DNA of 64,000 nucleotides, from NCBI GenBank assembly GCA_947447665.1, contig CANFJX010000003.1:1-64000 (forward strand), written 5' to 3'. A program made the translations under genes and the position numbers. Of the stretch, positions 19,501 to 27,886 are shown piece after piece. The DNA is from Bacteriovoracaceae bacterium. Its GTDB lineage: Bacteria > Bdellovibrionota > UBA1018. Position 1 is the stretch's first letter. The number at the start of each line of letters is the position of its first letter. Under the pieces are notes generated by a model that did not search any database, had not been told where the DNA came from, and worked only from the letters and a program-made list of their open reading frames with translations.

Positions 19501-21575
19501 AACTGCGGGTGGGCCGCGTCAGATAATGAAAATTCAAGATCGAGATTTCGACACTGAGAATAACGAGTCAGACCGATAGAAGCCGCAGGAGGAGGCAGAT
19601 CGAGAGATGGCACTTGACTGAGCGAGTGGCGAGACACTTTTGCAAAGCGGGGCTCAGTGATTTCGTTAATATCAGTCCTGCCCTTGAGGGCAAACCGATG
19701 AAAAAGCTCAATCATGGACTCGACGATCGCTTTGAGTTCCCCATTTCGAGCGAGCTCGGACCACTCGCCTAACCCCGCCAAGAAAGCTTCCTCGTGATTT
19801 TTGACTAACGAAAAAAACGTTTCAAAAAGCTTTTTATTTTCGGGCTCGTTTGCCTCATCTCCTACTTTCTTAATGAGATCGAAAAACGGGGTGGCATTGT
19901 TGACGAAATGAATCTTCCTCGCTGTCTCAAGAAGGTTTTGCAGAAACTGGCCGTCTCGCGCTGAAAGGAGATCAGCTAAACTTTTTAACAATCGATAGAG
20001 CTGATCCCGATCCGTTCTTGCAGCCGCATGATTAACTACCTCAAGAATACTCTGACTCTCTAACTCTTGGCGCGCCTGCGTAAGAAAGGTGAGAGCTGAG
20101 TTGAGACTCGCACGCTCTGAATCTCCGTAAATCGTCGAGAGGAGAAGAGCATCAGGCAATATACCTCGCGATACGGCATCCACCAAGACCGGGGTCAAAT
20201 GATGAACACCGCCCTGTCCTGTCTCCCCACCATCAGAAAAAAAATGGACCACTAGATCAATCCAGGGACGACTCGGCTCACCTGGATAAACGGATTCCTG
20301 AGCAGCTAAGGCATTTTTCTCTCCACCAGAATCAGGGGCGACTTGAGTTTGATAGAGAGCTTGGAGCAGCCCCACCATAGACTGCGTCACCCCACTATCA
20401 ACGAGGCCATGCATCGCGGCGTAGGATCGATTTAACCCGGCAGGAAAACTACAAAAGGGCCCTAAAGTCATCAACGTCAAAGGAGCTTCATAGCTTAAGT
20501 AGCGCTCGGCCTCCTCAGCCGTGCGAAACTCAGCCATCTCGCGAATGAGGTACCGAGTGGCATCAGGAATCGCCTTAGCCCCCTTCATACAGGCGAGCGG
20601 TCCAGCCTGATCCACGCCCAAATCTCGAAAAGAGTGAGCGAGCTGATCAAAAAGAATTTGATCGGAATACGTTCCAACCAATCCCCGCATGAGACGATTC
20701 ACTCCAGGGAGTTTATCCAAATTTTCTTGTTCATTTCGACCCAAGATCTGGTCAAGTACGGGAAAAACTAAATTAGATCGGGCTAAGCCTCCCAGCTCTC
20801 GCACTATTTTTTCTTTGCGATCCGCCGGTCCAAACGTATGTTCCTCTTTGAGGTAGCTGAGGAGGTGGGTGACCAACTCTAAGTTTTTACTGTCCCGGTC
20901 CTGTTCAGACTCCTGAGACGACCGAGGAGCTAGGAGATGCTCTCGCAGGGATTTGAACGCGCCAGAACGGATCGTCAGCATCGCCAGATCGAGCGCCTCC
21001 CTCATTTTCTGAATATCGAAATTTCGCGATACCGTCTGAAACGCAATTAATATTTTTTCATCCGCTTGAGCAGTCCCGCTCGCGCCCGGAGTGGCGACAA
21101 AATAGCCCGACCGCAATACATGCAAAAAACTACTTACTAATTCGCGACGCTCTAAAACATCAGCCAAAAGTCCAAACGCTTCGTCTTGCCATTTTTGCTT
21201 GGCCAAAGATTGGTAGGTTTTTTCGATTTCAAAAAGACGCTTTTCATCATTTAAAATAGCGTGATTAATAAAACGTGTGAGCGGCTCTACTTCCTCGTCT
21301 TCAAGTAACTCAAACAAGCTCTCAGTTCGATCAAGCGCTCCACCGGTGTTAAGACACGAGAGCAGACTCCTAAAAGTCTGAACACTGATCTCCGAGCTGC
21401 TCAGATCCATCCCACCACAAGCACGGTTGACTTTTCTATATTGCTTTTGTTTTATAATGCTCGGATCTTTGCCATCCCCAAAAAAACTCGACAAAGTACA
21501 TCCGGAAACTAAGGCTGTCAGACCCAAGACTCCAAAAAATTTGAATTTTAGCAGGATCTTCCAGTTTTGAACCAC
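16587..21575 (-). CDS. Giant (1662-residue) lipoprotein of unknown function leading the moxR/bat operon
   Basis: Unrecognised. GTG at 21575 is the start because GAGGAG sits 6 bases upstream and it gives a clean lipoprotein signal (MVQNWKILLKFKFFGVLGLT) with lipobox LVSGC, Cys at 26; longer in-frame starts (ATG 21611, 21683) add a non-signal leader. The residue after Cys is Thr, so outer-membrane sorting is possible. The rest has no further hydrophobic segment and reads as largely helical, with many Leu-rich amphipathic stretches that suggest a HEAT/TPR-like solenoid. First gene of the minus-strand operon; 18 bases to moxR. Being encoded together suggests it is the periplasmic client or scaffold of the Bat complex. 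Confidence 0.85.
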   Translation of the reverse strand: MVQNWKILLKFKFFGVLGLTALVSGCTLSSFFGDGKDPSIIKQKQYRKVNRACGGMDLSSSEISVQTFRSLLSCLNTGGALDRTESLFELLEDEEVEPLTRFINHAILNDEKRLFEIEKTYQSLAKQKWQDEAFGLLADVLERRELVSSFLHVLRSGYFVATPGASGTAQADEKILIAFQTVSRNFDIQKMREALDLAMLTIRSGAFKSLREHLLAPRSSQESEQDRDSKNLELVTHLLSYLKEEHTFGPADRKEKIVRELGGLARSNLVFPVLDQILGRNEQENLDKLPGVNRLMRGLVGTYSDQILFDQLAHSFRDLGVDQAGPLACMKGAKAIPDATRYLIREMAEFRTAEEAERYLSYEAPLTLMTLGPFCSFPAGLNRSYAAMHGLVDSGVTQSMVGLLQALYQTQVAPDSGGEKNALAAQESVYPGEPSRPWIDLVVHFFSDGGETGQGGVHHLTPVLVDAVSRGILPDALLLSTIYGDSERASLNSALTFLTQARQELESQSILEVVNHAAARTDRDQLYRLLKSLADLLSARDGQFLQNLLETARKIHFVNNATPFFDLIKKVGDEANEPENKKLFETFFSLVKNHEEAFLAGLGEWSELARNGELKAIVESMIELFHRFALKGRTDINEITEPRFAKVSRHSLSQVPSLDLPPPAASIGLTRYSQCRNLDLEFSLSDAAHPQFSEKLGQFLACKGSSGDRLDLQLSSLLNRLSSPFNSRGRGDDDSFLTYQLGALNQTLGGFQKPAIEYLVNQWMQGFQFTGAPVANPQAEAVLINQNLWVRALKAVPFWTDPIKSLATALGPVVADTGTLPDLENLQQFGAEVLEKEEFPKLLSDAELLWDRAQKIHQQQQAPEFQEHESVREKAALDRIYTPELREVLEHWVSAVECWRPGLNVKKRVDEIIHESQTRVTTYDLKDSDAGPKAHLRWDFDVLKNQAKPLLNRVRDEAQSDPDHLLLNSTFKFFQAATGAESADEGVFKPFKRGDHWVRYTPEKLLSLFHKRALRVRPRIQYYKGFPNPYVVLDSDLDLMEKTLYNVDMELDAPPGKNLSFQFTEEIAHAWGDLPPQQWPDRIAQKYQVAFHLAQSHGFSAPSSWDEVSRKTYHENRPRTLKEAVDGILSRPLRPGVQFEPTKIVMDIAAYKAGMSIPSGANKNFSQDHGLEDLRILTEHAAGLASLPKCVQNHEESFFSKEHELEMVRFVHLPSGLDRSQYRQPPLPKKSAGSWAIQSGLKLLKGQVEFSNMQGMLFNLWQSVEVLGENVPGSPANDDGGLLPVMRDLFFEIYYSNPKGVLSKDFPSTDLQKNNMGLVGQVINLGLMHQMGLLLQKFELGDPELNSAFLALMRGATSSEMKTLTRDLLHQDHDDRLIWNMIHGVLGAQPAQLSELKRLSFYLLAGLNQIDPWEGSQREDLTSGVANRALARALEVITMPKFYDWFASIGARGASPTGGRDVSHLIQKLIDSRWASSFAEAMHQLVSATSNEEGEDLSRPARWSRLLWDFLDEPKSEDEFSRLCGAVHLAKTTWEDTAASNSWDELFQRVQRVQDLPEYRDLKVMEAIRPLLNFLEEKDSTSAHAARELRRNLAQFLKYKQGKRSNGLNELLLFAWKESQKDSPMETNDFNQLLDVLSQSIQRGDVVDFLKLIRRSLPESRI

Positions 21576-21685
21576 GGAGCGCTCCTCAAAATTAGGTCCA
21601 AAAATACGCATGGACAGGTCAAATAAAGCTCCTTTGAAGTACCAAAAATAACCAAACGAGTCAATCTTGTTTAATTTAATCAACT

Positions 21686-21714
21686 ATTCGATATTACTGG
21701 CTTTTTATTGTCAA
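21686..21714 (-). promoter_or_regulatory. Candidate sigma-70 promoter for the giant lipoprotein-moxR-bat operon
   Basis: On the minus strand TTGACA (21714-21709) is followed after 17 bases by TCGAAT (21691-21686). The -35 is perfect, the -10 matches 4 of 6. It lies about 105 bases before the GTG start. No other gene start is served in this direction. Confidence 0.35.
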
Positions 21715-21733
21715 AATTTTACCGCTTGCTGAA

Positions 21734-23530
21734 ATGGGCGGATCGGCTCAAATTGATAGAACACCCGTGCAACGAAAAGAGATTTTAGCCTCACTCTCAC
21801 CCTGGAAGACCTTGATCAGGACCTCGCTCATCTGTGGCCTCCTGGCAAGCATCCTTTTTGCGCTGAACCTCGGGAGAATCGAACCCCTGCCACTGAATCT
21901 GTCCCCTCCTCAATTCGACGCCGCCCGCGCTCACCATACGATGTTCAGTTTAGCTAAAAAATTTCCTAACCGGGTCACTTGGGGAGAAAACCGCAAAAAA
22001 TCTGCAATCTGGCTCAAAGATGAGTTCAGGAAACTCGGCTATACGCCTCAATCGCTTCAATTCTCGGAAGTCATCGCCGGCACGCAGTACAATCAACTAG
22101 AAAACATCTACGTTGAAAAAAAGGGATCACGACATCCCAATGAGATCATCGTCGCTATGGCCCACTATGACATTACGGATACGACGATCGAGGGGGCCAT
22201 GGACGACGGCTCAGGAGTGGGGGTCGTGCTAGAGCTTGCCCGACAGTTCTCTCGAGTCGATTCCGATCGTACGATGATTTTCCTCCTCACCGACAGCGAA
22301 GAGTTCGGCGCCTTCTGGGGGGCTCGGGCATTTGCCAGATCATTCGAAAAATCAGATCAGATTATAGCTGCTTTGAATTTTGACTTTATCTCACCTGGAA
22401 AACTCACCCGCATTCTCACGCTCTGTGACGGACTGAAGACCGGATACACTCCACTATGGTTCCGTGAAATCGCCCTCAACTCAATCCGATCATTGGGTCA
22501 AGTCGAGGCGAAGGACATGGACGGCATAGAAGAATTCGTGGAACGTGCGATGCAAATCCCACCCGCAGATCACGGCGCCTTCTTGGAAGCAGGGATTCCC
22601 GCGCTCAACTGGGTAGGGCAACCCGCGAACTTTAGTTACGTCATGGCACACTACCACCATACTCCAGCCGATGTGGCTGAAGCTTTGGAGCCTAGATCCT
22701 TCCAAATCGTTGGTCAGGCTGCGGAGCGGGTCATCCGAAGCATCGACCAGCTTCCAAAAATTCCATCCGACTGGCGAAACTCATCCTACTGGAAAATCTC
22801 GGAGCATTACTACCTACCAGGCTGGACCGTAACCCTCCTCCATATCTTGGCTTTCCTCCCGTTTCTCGCCTTTAGTACCGTGAAATTTGCTCAATCCGCC
22901 CGAGTGAGATCTAAACAGCGCATATCAGCAGTGGTTCAAAGCGAACTTAAACAAATCGGAATCCTCTTCACTTCCATGCTCTCAGGATACGGCCTCATGC
23001 TGGTCCTGCCAGCTCTCCACCTGATCACGCAGTATGAAACTTTCCCGGCTACCCAAAAATCCTTAATCCTTTACCAACCTAACCTTTGGGTGATGTTCTC
23101 CGTCGTCAGCGCCGTCGCCCTGGTTTACGGAACGTTTAAGCACTTCACCTCAACTCGCATCGATGCGGCGTTTTATCCAAGAATCAGGCACACAGTGCTT
23201 ACTGCTTTTCTAGCTCTCATTATTTTTCTCGCCTTTTTAAAGAACAGCTACTTGGGCACTCTTTTACTCTTACCCCCGGCTTACCTTTGGATGGCGATTG
23301 ACTCAAAGCACAACCACGAGGGGAGAGCTGTAAATAGTCTCCTCATTTTCGGAGGTGCCGTCACCTTCATAGCGATTGCGGTCATCTTAAACACTGTCTT
23401 TCACGTGGGCGTATTCTACTGGTATTTATTCTTATCTGCAACTTACGGACTAATCTCTCCGTATGCAGTCCTGCTATTTCTGATGTCGATCACCGTGATG
23501 TTTCGACTTTTCAGATCTTTTGTTCTTTGA
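21734..23530 (+). CDS. M28-family zinc peptidase-like membrane protein
   Basis: 598 residues. One N-terminal membrane segment (about 29-45) is followed by an M28 aminopeptidase-like domain at 65-330. Metal ligands are visible: His144 in MAHYD, Asp157 in GAMDDGSG, Glu189/190 in DSEEFG, an Asp in NFDF, and a late His in YHHTPAD. About seven hydrophobic segments fill 365-598. The layout recalls Fxna/ERMP1-type M28 proteins with the catalytic domain outside the cytoplasm. Active site looks intact; substrate unknown. The start has no good Shine-Dalgarno. It is divergent from the giant lipoprotein gene. Confidence 0.85.
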   Translation: MGGSAQIDRTPVQRKEILASLSPWKTLIRTSLICGLLASILFALNLGRIEPLPLNLSPPQFDAARAHHTMFSLAKKFPNRVTWGENRKKSAIWLKDEFRKLGYTPQSLQFSEVIAGTQYNQLENIYVEKKGSRHPNEIIVAMAHYDITDTTIEGAMDDGSGVGVVLELARQFSRVDSDRTMIFLLTDSEEFGAFWGARAFARSFEKSDQIIAALNFDFISPGKLTRILTLCDGLKTGYTPLWFREIALNSIRSLGQVEAKDMDGIEEFVERAMQIPPADHGAFLEAGIPALNWVGQPANFSYVMAHYHHTPADVAEALEPRSFQIVGQAAERVIRSIDQLPKIPSDWRNSSYWKISEHYYLPGWTVTLLHILAFLPFLAFSTVKFAQSARVRSKQRISAVVQSELKQIGILFTSMLSGYGLMLVLPALHLITQYETFPATQKSLILYQPNLWVMFSVVSAVALVYGTFKHFTSTRIDAAFYPRIRHTVLTAFLALIIFLAFLKNSYLGTLLLLPPAYLWMAIDSKHNHEGRAVNSLLIFGGAVTFIAIAVILNTVFHVGVFYWYLFLSATYGLISPYAVLLFLMSITVMFRLFRSFVL

Positions 23531-23624
23531 TCATTTGTTTCCAAATTTATCTCATGTTAGATTTTAAAAATCTCAAATAGAATTTTCAAATAGCTACATA
23601 GCTCATACAGGGAGATTTACAATC

Positions 23625-23969
23625 ATGGTAACAAAAAAGAAAAACACGAATCAAAGCAAAGCAACTCTAAGAATTTCTGAGTCAGCCAAGAACGCATTCA
23701 AAAAAATTACCAGCAAATCCCAAAGGGAACTTTCCAAACAAGCCTCTCGATTGATGGATATCTTTGACCAAAACACACTTGAAAAATTTAGAGTTTGGAC
23801 CCGCATTCCTAATGCGGAAGAACGGAGGCGACTCACTAATCAGAGAATTCTCGCCAGCTTGAAACGGGTCGGTGTGGCTCCGCAAAGCGAAGTAGATGAC
23901 CTCAGGGCCCAAGTCGAAAGATTAGAAGCGGGATCACACAAGGGCCGATCATCCCATCGCTCAATCTGA
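23625..23969 (+). CDS. Small phasin-like coiled-coil protein
   Basis: 114 residues with AGGGAG 7 bases before ATG. The N-terminus is basic (Lys/Thr/Ser-rich, about 1-40) and a helical middle follows. The C-terminal segment RVGVAPQSEVDDLRAQVERL resembles the end of PhaF/PhaI-type granule-associated proteins, where a GxPs-x-VDxL turn precedes a short coiled coil. A similar motif occurs in other coiled-coil proteins, so the phasin link is tentative. No PHA synthase gene is in the window. The upstream 90 bases are AT-rich and probably hold its promoter, but no clear box stands out. Confidence 0.7.
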   Translation: MVTKKKNTNQSKATLRISESAKNAFKKITSKSQRELSKQASRLMDIFDQNTLEKFRVWTRIPNAEERRRLTNQRILASLKRVGVAPQSEVDDLRAQVERLEAGSHKGRSSHRSI

Positions 23970-23973
23970 GAAA

Positions 23974-25386
23974 CTACTGATAATCGCCCTTATCAGCCCT
24001 CATGGGAGAAATAGGAGTCCCAGGGGCATCCTTCGATAAGTTAGCAAAAAGAGTGTACTCAGAGAGCCAGGCTAAGCGAATCGTGTCCGTCTCCCCAGCT
24101 CTGTGCTTGGCTACGATTAGCTCAGCAATACCCTTGTCCTCAGTCTCTTTGTTATAGACCTCATCTCGATAAATAAAACAGACCATGTCTGCATCTTGCT
24201 CAATGGCTCCAGACTCCCTGAGATCAGAAAGCATGGGTCGCTTGTTAGGCCGACTTTCGACGCCTCGATTAAGCTGAGAGAGAGCGATAATGGGAACTTT
24301 TTGTTCCTTGGCCAAACTCTTTAGATTTCTGCTAATTTCTGAAATCTCGCGCTCACGGGAGGACTCCCCCTTTTGTGACGCGCGCGAGCCCTTCATGAGC
24401 TGCAAATAATCGACTACGATGAGATCAAGACGCTTTTCAGTGGAGAGAAGCCGGCGACATCGAGACCGAACGTCCATGACAGTCAACTCACCCGAGTCGT
24501 CGATAAAAATTTTCGATTTGGAGAGTTGATCCGCCGATTGCGCTAAGCGAGGCCAGTCGCGGTCCGCCAGTCGCCCCACCTTGAGCTTCTTGGCCTCAAT
24601 CTTGGTCATCCCAGACAAAAAGCGAAATCCTAACTCGTCTTTAGTCATTTCTAGAGAGAAAATAGCCACTACGCCCTTGCCACTCATGGCGATATTTTGA
24701 GCCATAGAGAGAAAGAGACTAGTTTTACCCATCGCAGGTCGAGCCGCAATAATCACTAATTGGCCGGGACGAAGACCACCCGTCAGGCGGTCAAAATCTT
24801 GAAAACCCGTTGCCAAGCCAATCACATCAGCCCGTTTAGCAGCAAGCTCCTCAATGCTGTGCATGTTATTGACGAGGATCTCTTGCATACTAGAAAAAGA
24901 TTTGGAGAATTTACTGTCGGAAACCTGAAAAACCTGGCGCTCGGCCTCATCGAGGAAGCCCTCGACATCCTCTACGCCCTCGAACGCTTCTGAGGCGATT
25001 TGCCCAGTCGCTTGAATCATGCGGCGTAGAATTGCTTTATCCCGCACGATGCGTGCATAGTAAGAAACATTTCCCACGGCAAAGGAGTCTTCGAAAAGAC
25101 CAGTGAGAGTTGCGGCCCCGCCCACTTGCTCCAATGAACCGCGATCTTTGAGCAAGGTCTGAACGGTGACCATATCAATCGGCTCACCCCGCTCGGACAG
25201 GGATAGAATCACTTCGAAAATTTTTTGGTGAGCCTCACGATAGAAATCCCGCCCTTCGAGGCCTACTTCTAAGACACGATGGATGGATTCATTACTGATG
25301 AGAATTGCGCCTAGAATCGAACGTTCTGCCTCATTGTGATGCGGGGGAACACGTCCTCCCGGAATGGAAACAGGCCGATCACTCAC
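23974..25386 (-). CDS. dnaB: Replicative DNA helicase DnaB
   Basis: Hexameric helicase of the replication fork, 470 residues. N-terminal domain with PPHHNEAERSILGAILI, then the RecA-like core with Walker A ARPAMGKTSL, Walker B LIVVDYLQLM, and the ALSQLNRGVESR and DLRESGAIEQDAD motifs. No intein is present. It ends the rpsF-rpsR-DUF2232-rplI-dnaB cluster but is separated from rplI by a strong hairpin. Confidence 0.97.
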   Translation of the reverse strand: MSDRPVSIPGGRVPPHHNEAERSILGAILISNESIHRVLEVGLEGRDFYREAHQKIFEVILSLSERGEPIDMVTVQTLLKDRGSLEQVGGAATLTGLFEDSFAVGNVSYYARIVRDKAILRRMIQATGQIASEAFEGVEDVEGFLDEAERQVFQVSDSKFSKSFSSMQEILVNNMHSIEELAAKRADVIGLATGFQDFDRLTGGLRPGQLVIIAARPAMGKTSLFLSMAQNIAMSGKGVVAIFSLEMTKDELGFRFLSGMTKIEAKKLKVGRLADRDWPRLAQSADQLSKSKIFIDDSGELTVMDVRSRCRRLLSTEKRLDLIVVDYLQLMKGSRASQKGESSREREISEISRNLKSLAKEQKVPIIALSQLNRGVESRPNKRPMLSDLRESGAIEQDADMVCFIYRDEVYNKETEDKGIAELIVAKHRAGETDTIRLAWLSEYTLFANLSKDAPGTPISPMRADKGDYQ

Positions 25387-25426
25387 GCAAAACTCCTTAT
25401 GGGTGATGGAAATTCGAACAGAAAGC

Positions 25427-25458
25427 GAGAGGCCCCCTCAAAAAAGAGGGGGCCATCT
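25427..25458 (-). terminator. Strong hairpin between rplI and dnaB
   Basis: A perfect 9-bp stem GGCCCCCTC/GAGGGGGCC (25431-25439 and 25446-25454) has a six-A loop (six U in the minus-strand RNA). It extends by GAGA/TCTC across one bulged base. After the stem on the minus strand the sequence is TCTCGCTTTCTG, which is only weakly U-rich. It may therefore be an attenuator or RNA-processing and stability element that lowers dnaB relative to the ribosomal genes, rather than a full terminator. Confidence 0.6.
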
Positions 25459-25478
25459 CACTGATACACTTTGAGAGC

Positions 25479-25925
25479 CTACTCTTCTTTAACTACCCAA
25501 ACCTTCAAATTAGCAGAAACCTCAGGTTGAAGCTTGAGGGTAACGGTGTGAACACCCAAGGTTTTAATCGGCGTCTCGAGAGATACCGATCGCTTATCGA
25601 CGGTATACCCGCCGGCCTTCAATGCTGCAGCGATATCAGTTGAGCTCACAGATCCGAAAAGACGATCCTGATCTCCGACTTTTCGAGAAATGGTGCAAGA
25701 AAACTGCTCCAATTTCTTAGCCAATTCTTCATCATCCGCCTTCTGGGCAACTCGCTTCTTTTCCAAAAGACGCTTGTTGTGCTCGATCGAGGCAACGTTC
25801 TTTTCATCGGCAACTACAACCAACTTGCGAGGAAGAAGAAAGTTTCTCGCATAACCATCAGAAACCTTCACTAGATCGCCAGTGATTCCTAAATTCTCAA
25901 CATTTTCACGCAAAATGACCAACAT
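25479..25925 (-). CDS. rplI: 50S ribosomal protein L9
   Basis: 148 residues, the normal length. Starts MLVILRENVENLGITGDLVK with the L9 N-terminal signature (VSDGYARNFLLPR), then the long connecting helix and the C-terminal domain ending in VTLKLQPEVSANLKVWVV. Binds 23S rRNA. GGAGTG precedes the start. Placed between the DUF2232 gene and dnaB, the common order in many bacteria. Confidence 0.98.
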   Translation of the reverse strand: MLVILRENVENLGITGDLVKVSDGYARNFLLPRKLVVVADEKNVASIEHNKRLLEKKRVAQKADDEELAKKLEQFSCTISRKVGDQDRLFGSVSSTDIAAALKAGGYTVDKRSVSLETPIKTLGVHTVTLKLQPEVSANLKVWVVKEE

Positions 25926-25956
25926 GGTACACTCCTTAAATTCAAACTAGGGACGA

Positions 25957-26862
25957 TTACGTTTGCCTAAACTTACCTCGAAAGTCAAACCACAGGTCGA
26001 AAAAACCTAGGCTCAGAACCAGAGGAAGCATTAACACCAAAGAAACAGAGTACCCGATCACCCTAAGCAAACCTCGGGTATTCCAAAGGTCAAAAACTGA
26101 ACTCAAAATACTGAGCCCCTGAATAGCATACACTGCCATCAACAGCTCAAAAAGTACCCAACCCACATCTGATGCAATCCCAAAATCAAAGATCAGAAGG
26201 AAGCCCGCCACTATCGTTGGCCAAACCAAAAACTGAGGAGCCTTCCATTGACTCAAAAACTTAGGATCCAACGCTAGCCGCTCACGAATACCACCTGCAT
26301 TTGACTTGATTACCCAGGTAAGATTAGCCCAAATCATCACAATCAATGTCACCCCGGTTGCCGGCAAAAACTCAACCCACAGGCTGCGTTTCCACTCGTC
26401 AAAATCTCCCGGATTGAAAAGCTTTGATTCAGCGACCAGGGGCTTCCCAGCTTTTTCAACCCAGTCTGAGATCTGAGCGTGAAACTGCCGAACCAAATCC
26501 AAATGATAACCCCAGGTTAAAATGACAAGAATTGCAGCAGCGACCACAATCATTCCCAGGAAGGTTATCCCAGCCGACTTCTCGACTGAAATTTTTCGAT
26601 TAAGGGTTTCGCCTAAAATCCAGGTGAGAACCAAAACTGAGACTGTATAAATGAGCAAACTAGCAGGCCCCCCGAGCAGAGCGACTAGAATCGCGTTAGC
26701 TAGGGAAGCTGCAAGAGTCCAAACCCGCCCTTTTTTGAAATAAATCAAAAGAAGCGGGAGAGGCGCCAGAAGAGCGAACACAGCAGTCAGATAGAACATG
26801 GCACTCAGAAAAAACGGAGCAGCCAAGCTCCAATCCGACTGCCGTGCACTCACTTTTGGCAC
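25957..26862 (-). CDS. DUF2232/YybS-like multi-pass membrane protein
   Basis: About 300 residues with eight or so hydrophobic segments, starting FYLTAVFALLAPLPLLLIYF. Location between rpsR and rplI and this topology match the DUF2232 (YybS) family, which has no established function. The start is uncertain. The open frame extends to a TTG at 26940 overlapping rpsR by 26 bases. I prefer GTG 26862 because GAGAG lies 8 bases upstream and it clears rpsR; ATG 26799 is a third option. Confidence 0.8.
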   Translation of the reverse strand: MPKVSARQSDWSLAAPFFLSAMFYLTAVFALLAPLPLLLIYFKKGRVWTLAASLANAILVALLGGPASLLIYTVSVLVLTWILGETLNRKISVEKSAGITFLGMIVVAAAILVILTWGYHLDLVRQFHAQISDWVEKAGKPLVAESKLFNPGDFDEWKRSLWVEFLPATGVTLIVMIWANLTWVIKSNAGGIRERLALDPKFLSQWKAPQFLVWPTIVAGFLLIFDFGIASDVGWVLFELLMAVYAIQGLSILSSVFDLWNTRGLLRVIGYSVSLVLMLPLVLSLGFFDLWFDFRGKFRQT

Positions 26863-26914
26863 ATCTAAACTCTCTGTAGGTTGATCTCCGTTCAATGAGT
26901 TCAAGACCCTAAGG

Positions 26915-27238
26915 CTAGATACCCATCGAGACGTAGCCAACGAGCGCTAAGTTTCGAGCTCTTTTGACAGCCGTTGTTAACTGGCGCTGATGCAAAGCAC
27001 AGCTACCAGAAATGCGGCGGGGCACGATCTTTCCATGCTCGCTCACGAATGACTGCATCATTCGGATGTCTTTATAGTCCAAAATAAAGTCTTGGTCCGA
27101 GCAGAACCGGCAAACTTTCTTTCTATGAAAGCCTCCCTTTCGTCCTCGGTCGTCGCCGTCCTTATCCATTCCGCGATCGTCTCGGCTAGAGCGATCAGAT
27201 TTTTCGCGCATATCAGATCTAATATTTGTAGTTGCCAT
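26915..27238 (-). CDS. rpsR: 30S ribosomal protein S18, with charged N-terminal extension
   Basis: 107 residues; the S18 core is about 70. The core shows KVCRFC near 41-46, [16 protein letters not shown] and the helical end [11 protein letters not shown]. CxxC with later Cys and His suggests the zinc-binding (C+) version. The first 37 residues are an added Arg/Asp/Lys-rich stretch, probably disordered. GGAGG lies 5 bases before ATG. It binds S6 and 16S rRNA on the platform. Confidence 0.97.
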   Translation of the reverse strand: MATTNIRSDMREKSDRSSRDDRGMDKDGDDRGRKGGFHRKKVCRFCSDQDFILDYKDIRMMQSFVSEHGKIVPRRISGSCALHQRQLTTAVKRARNLALVGYVSMGI

Positions 27239-27267
27239 GGGAACCTCCGTAAATTTCGAAATTTACT

Positions 27268-27771
27268 CTACTCTTCATCAACCGCGCTGATGGATACTTC
27301 TTCAGCGTCGTCTAAATCGTGTCTTCGATAATCACCACGGTCTTCGTAACCGCGGCGTTCTGCGTTTCGCTCTTCACGACGAGCTTCTCGCTCTTCTTCC
27401 CTGCGCTTTGCAGCTGCGTGGATATCGGCGCGACGTTTCTGGAACTCTACTCCATCAAACTCGTTTTCGAGATTCACAGTCAAGAAGCGCAACACATGGT
27501 CATGCAATCTTAAATTTCGCTCGATTTCATGCACTACGCCGGACTTCCCTGAGTAAACCAAATAGGTGTACTGGCCGCGAGTTTCTTTTTGAATGGGATA
27601 GGCGAGTTTACGCTTGCCCCAGTCTTCAGTGAGTACAACCTCACCTTGAAACGAAGCCACCACTTGGGTGATTCGTTCCTGAAGCGCTTTTAAGCCTTCA
27701 TCAGAAATCTCGGATCGGGTGATCCAGGTCGTTTCATATCCTGCTAATTTTTCATTCGTTGGATTTGCCAT
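27268..27771 (-). CDS. rpsF: 30S ribosomal protein S6, with charged C-terminal extension
   Basis: 167 residues; S6 core at 10-105 (YETTWITRSEISDEGLKAL, GKRKLAYPIQKETRGQYTYL). The remaining 60 residues are an Arg/Glu-rich tail followed by an acidic end. Strong AAGGAGG sits 5 bases before ATG. First gene of the ribosomal-dnaB operon. Many bacteria regulate rpsF through an S6:S18-binding leader hairpin; the hairpin upstream here could serve that role. Confidence 0.97.
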   Translation of the reverse strand: MANPTNEKLAGYETTWITRSEISDEGLKALQERITQVVASFQGEVVLTEDWGKRKLAYPIQKETRGQYTYLVYSGKSGVVHEIERNLRLHDHVLRFLTVNLENEFDGVEFQKRRADIHAAAKRREEEREARREERNAERRGYEDRGDYRRHDLDDAEEVSISAVDEE

Positions 27772-27802
27772 AATTCCTCCTTATGGATAATGGACTCTGT
27801 CC

Positions 27803-27842
27803 AAAAGCCTGCGCTCGAATAAATGCTAAACGAGCCTCAGGC
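27803..27842 (-). terminator. Terminator after tatC (or rpsF leader hairpin)
   Basis: On the minus strand GCCTG-AG-GCTCG (27842-27831) pairs with CGAGC-G-CAGGC (27817-27807) around a 13-base loop, and CAGGCTTTTGG follows. Stem plus short T run fits a Rho-independent terminator for tatC. It also lies about 35 bases before the rpsF start, so an S6:S18 regulatory leader is an alternative. Confidence 0.5.
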
Positions 27843-27886
27843 AAGGGATTGGGTGCTTCTAGCACATTTGCGCGAAGTACGCAATC

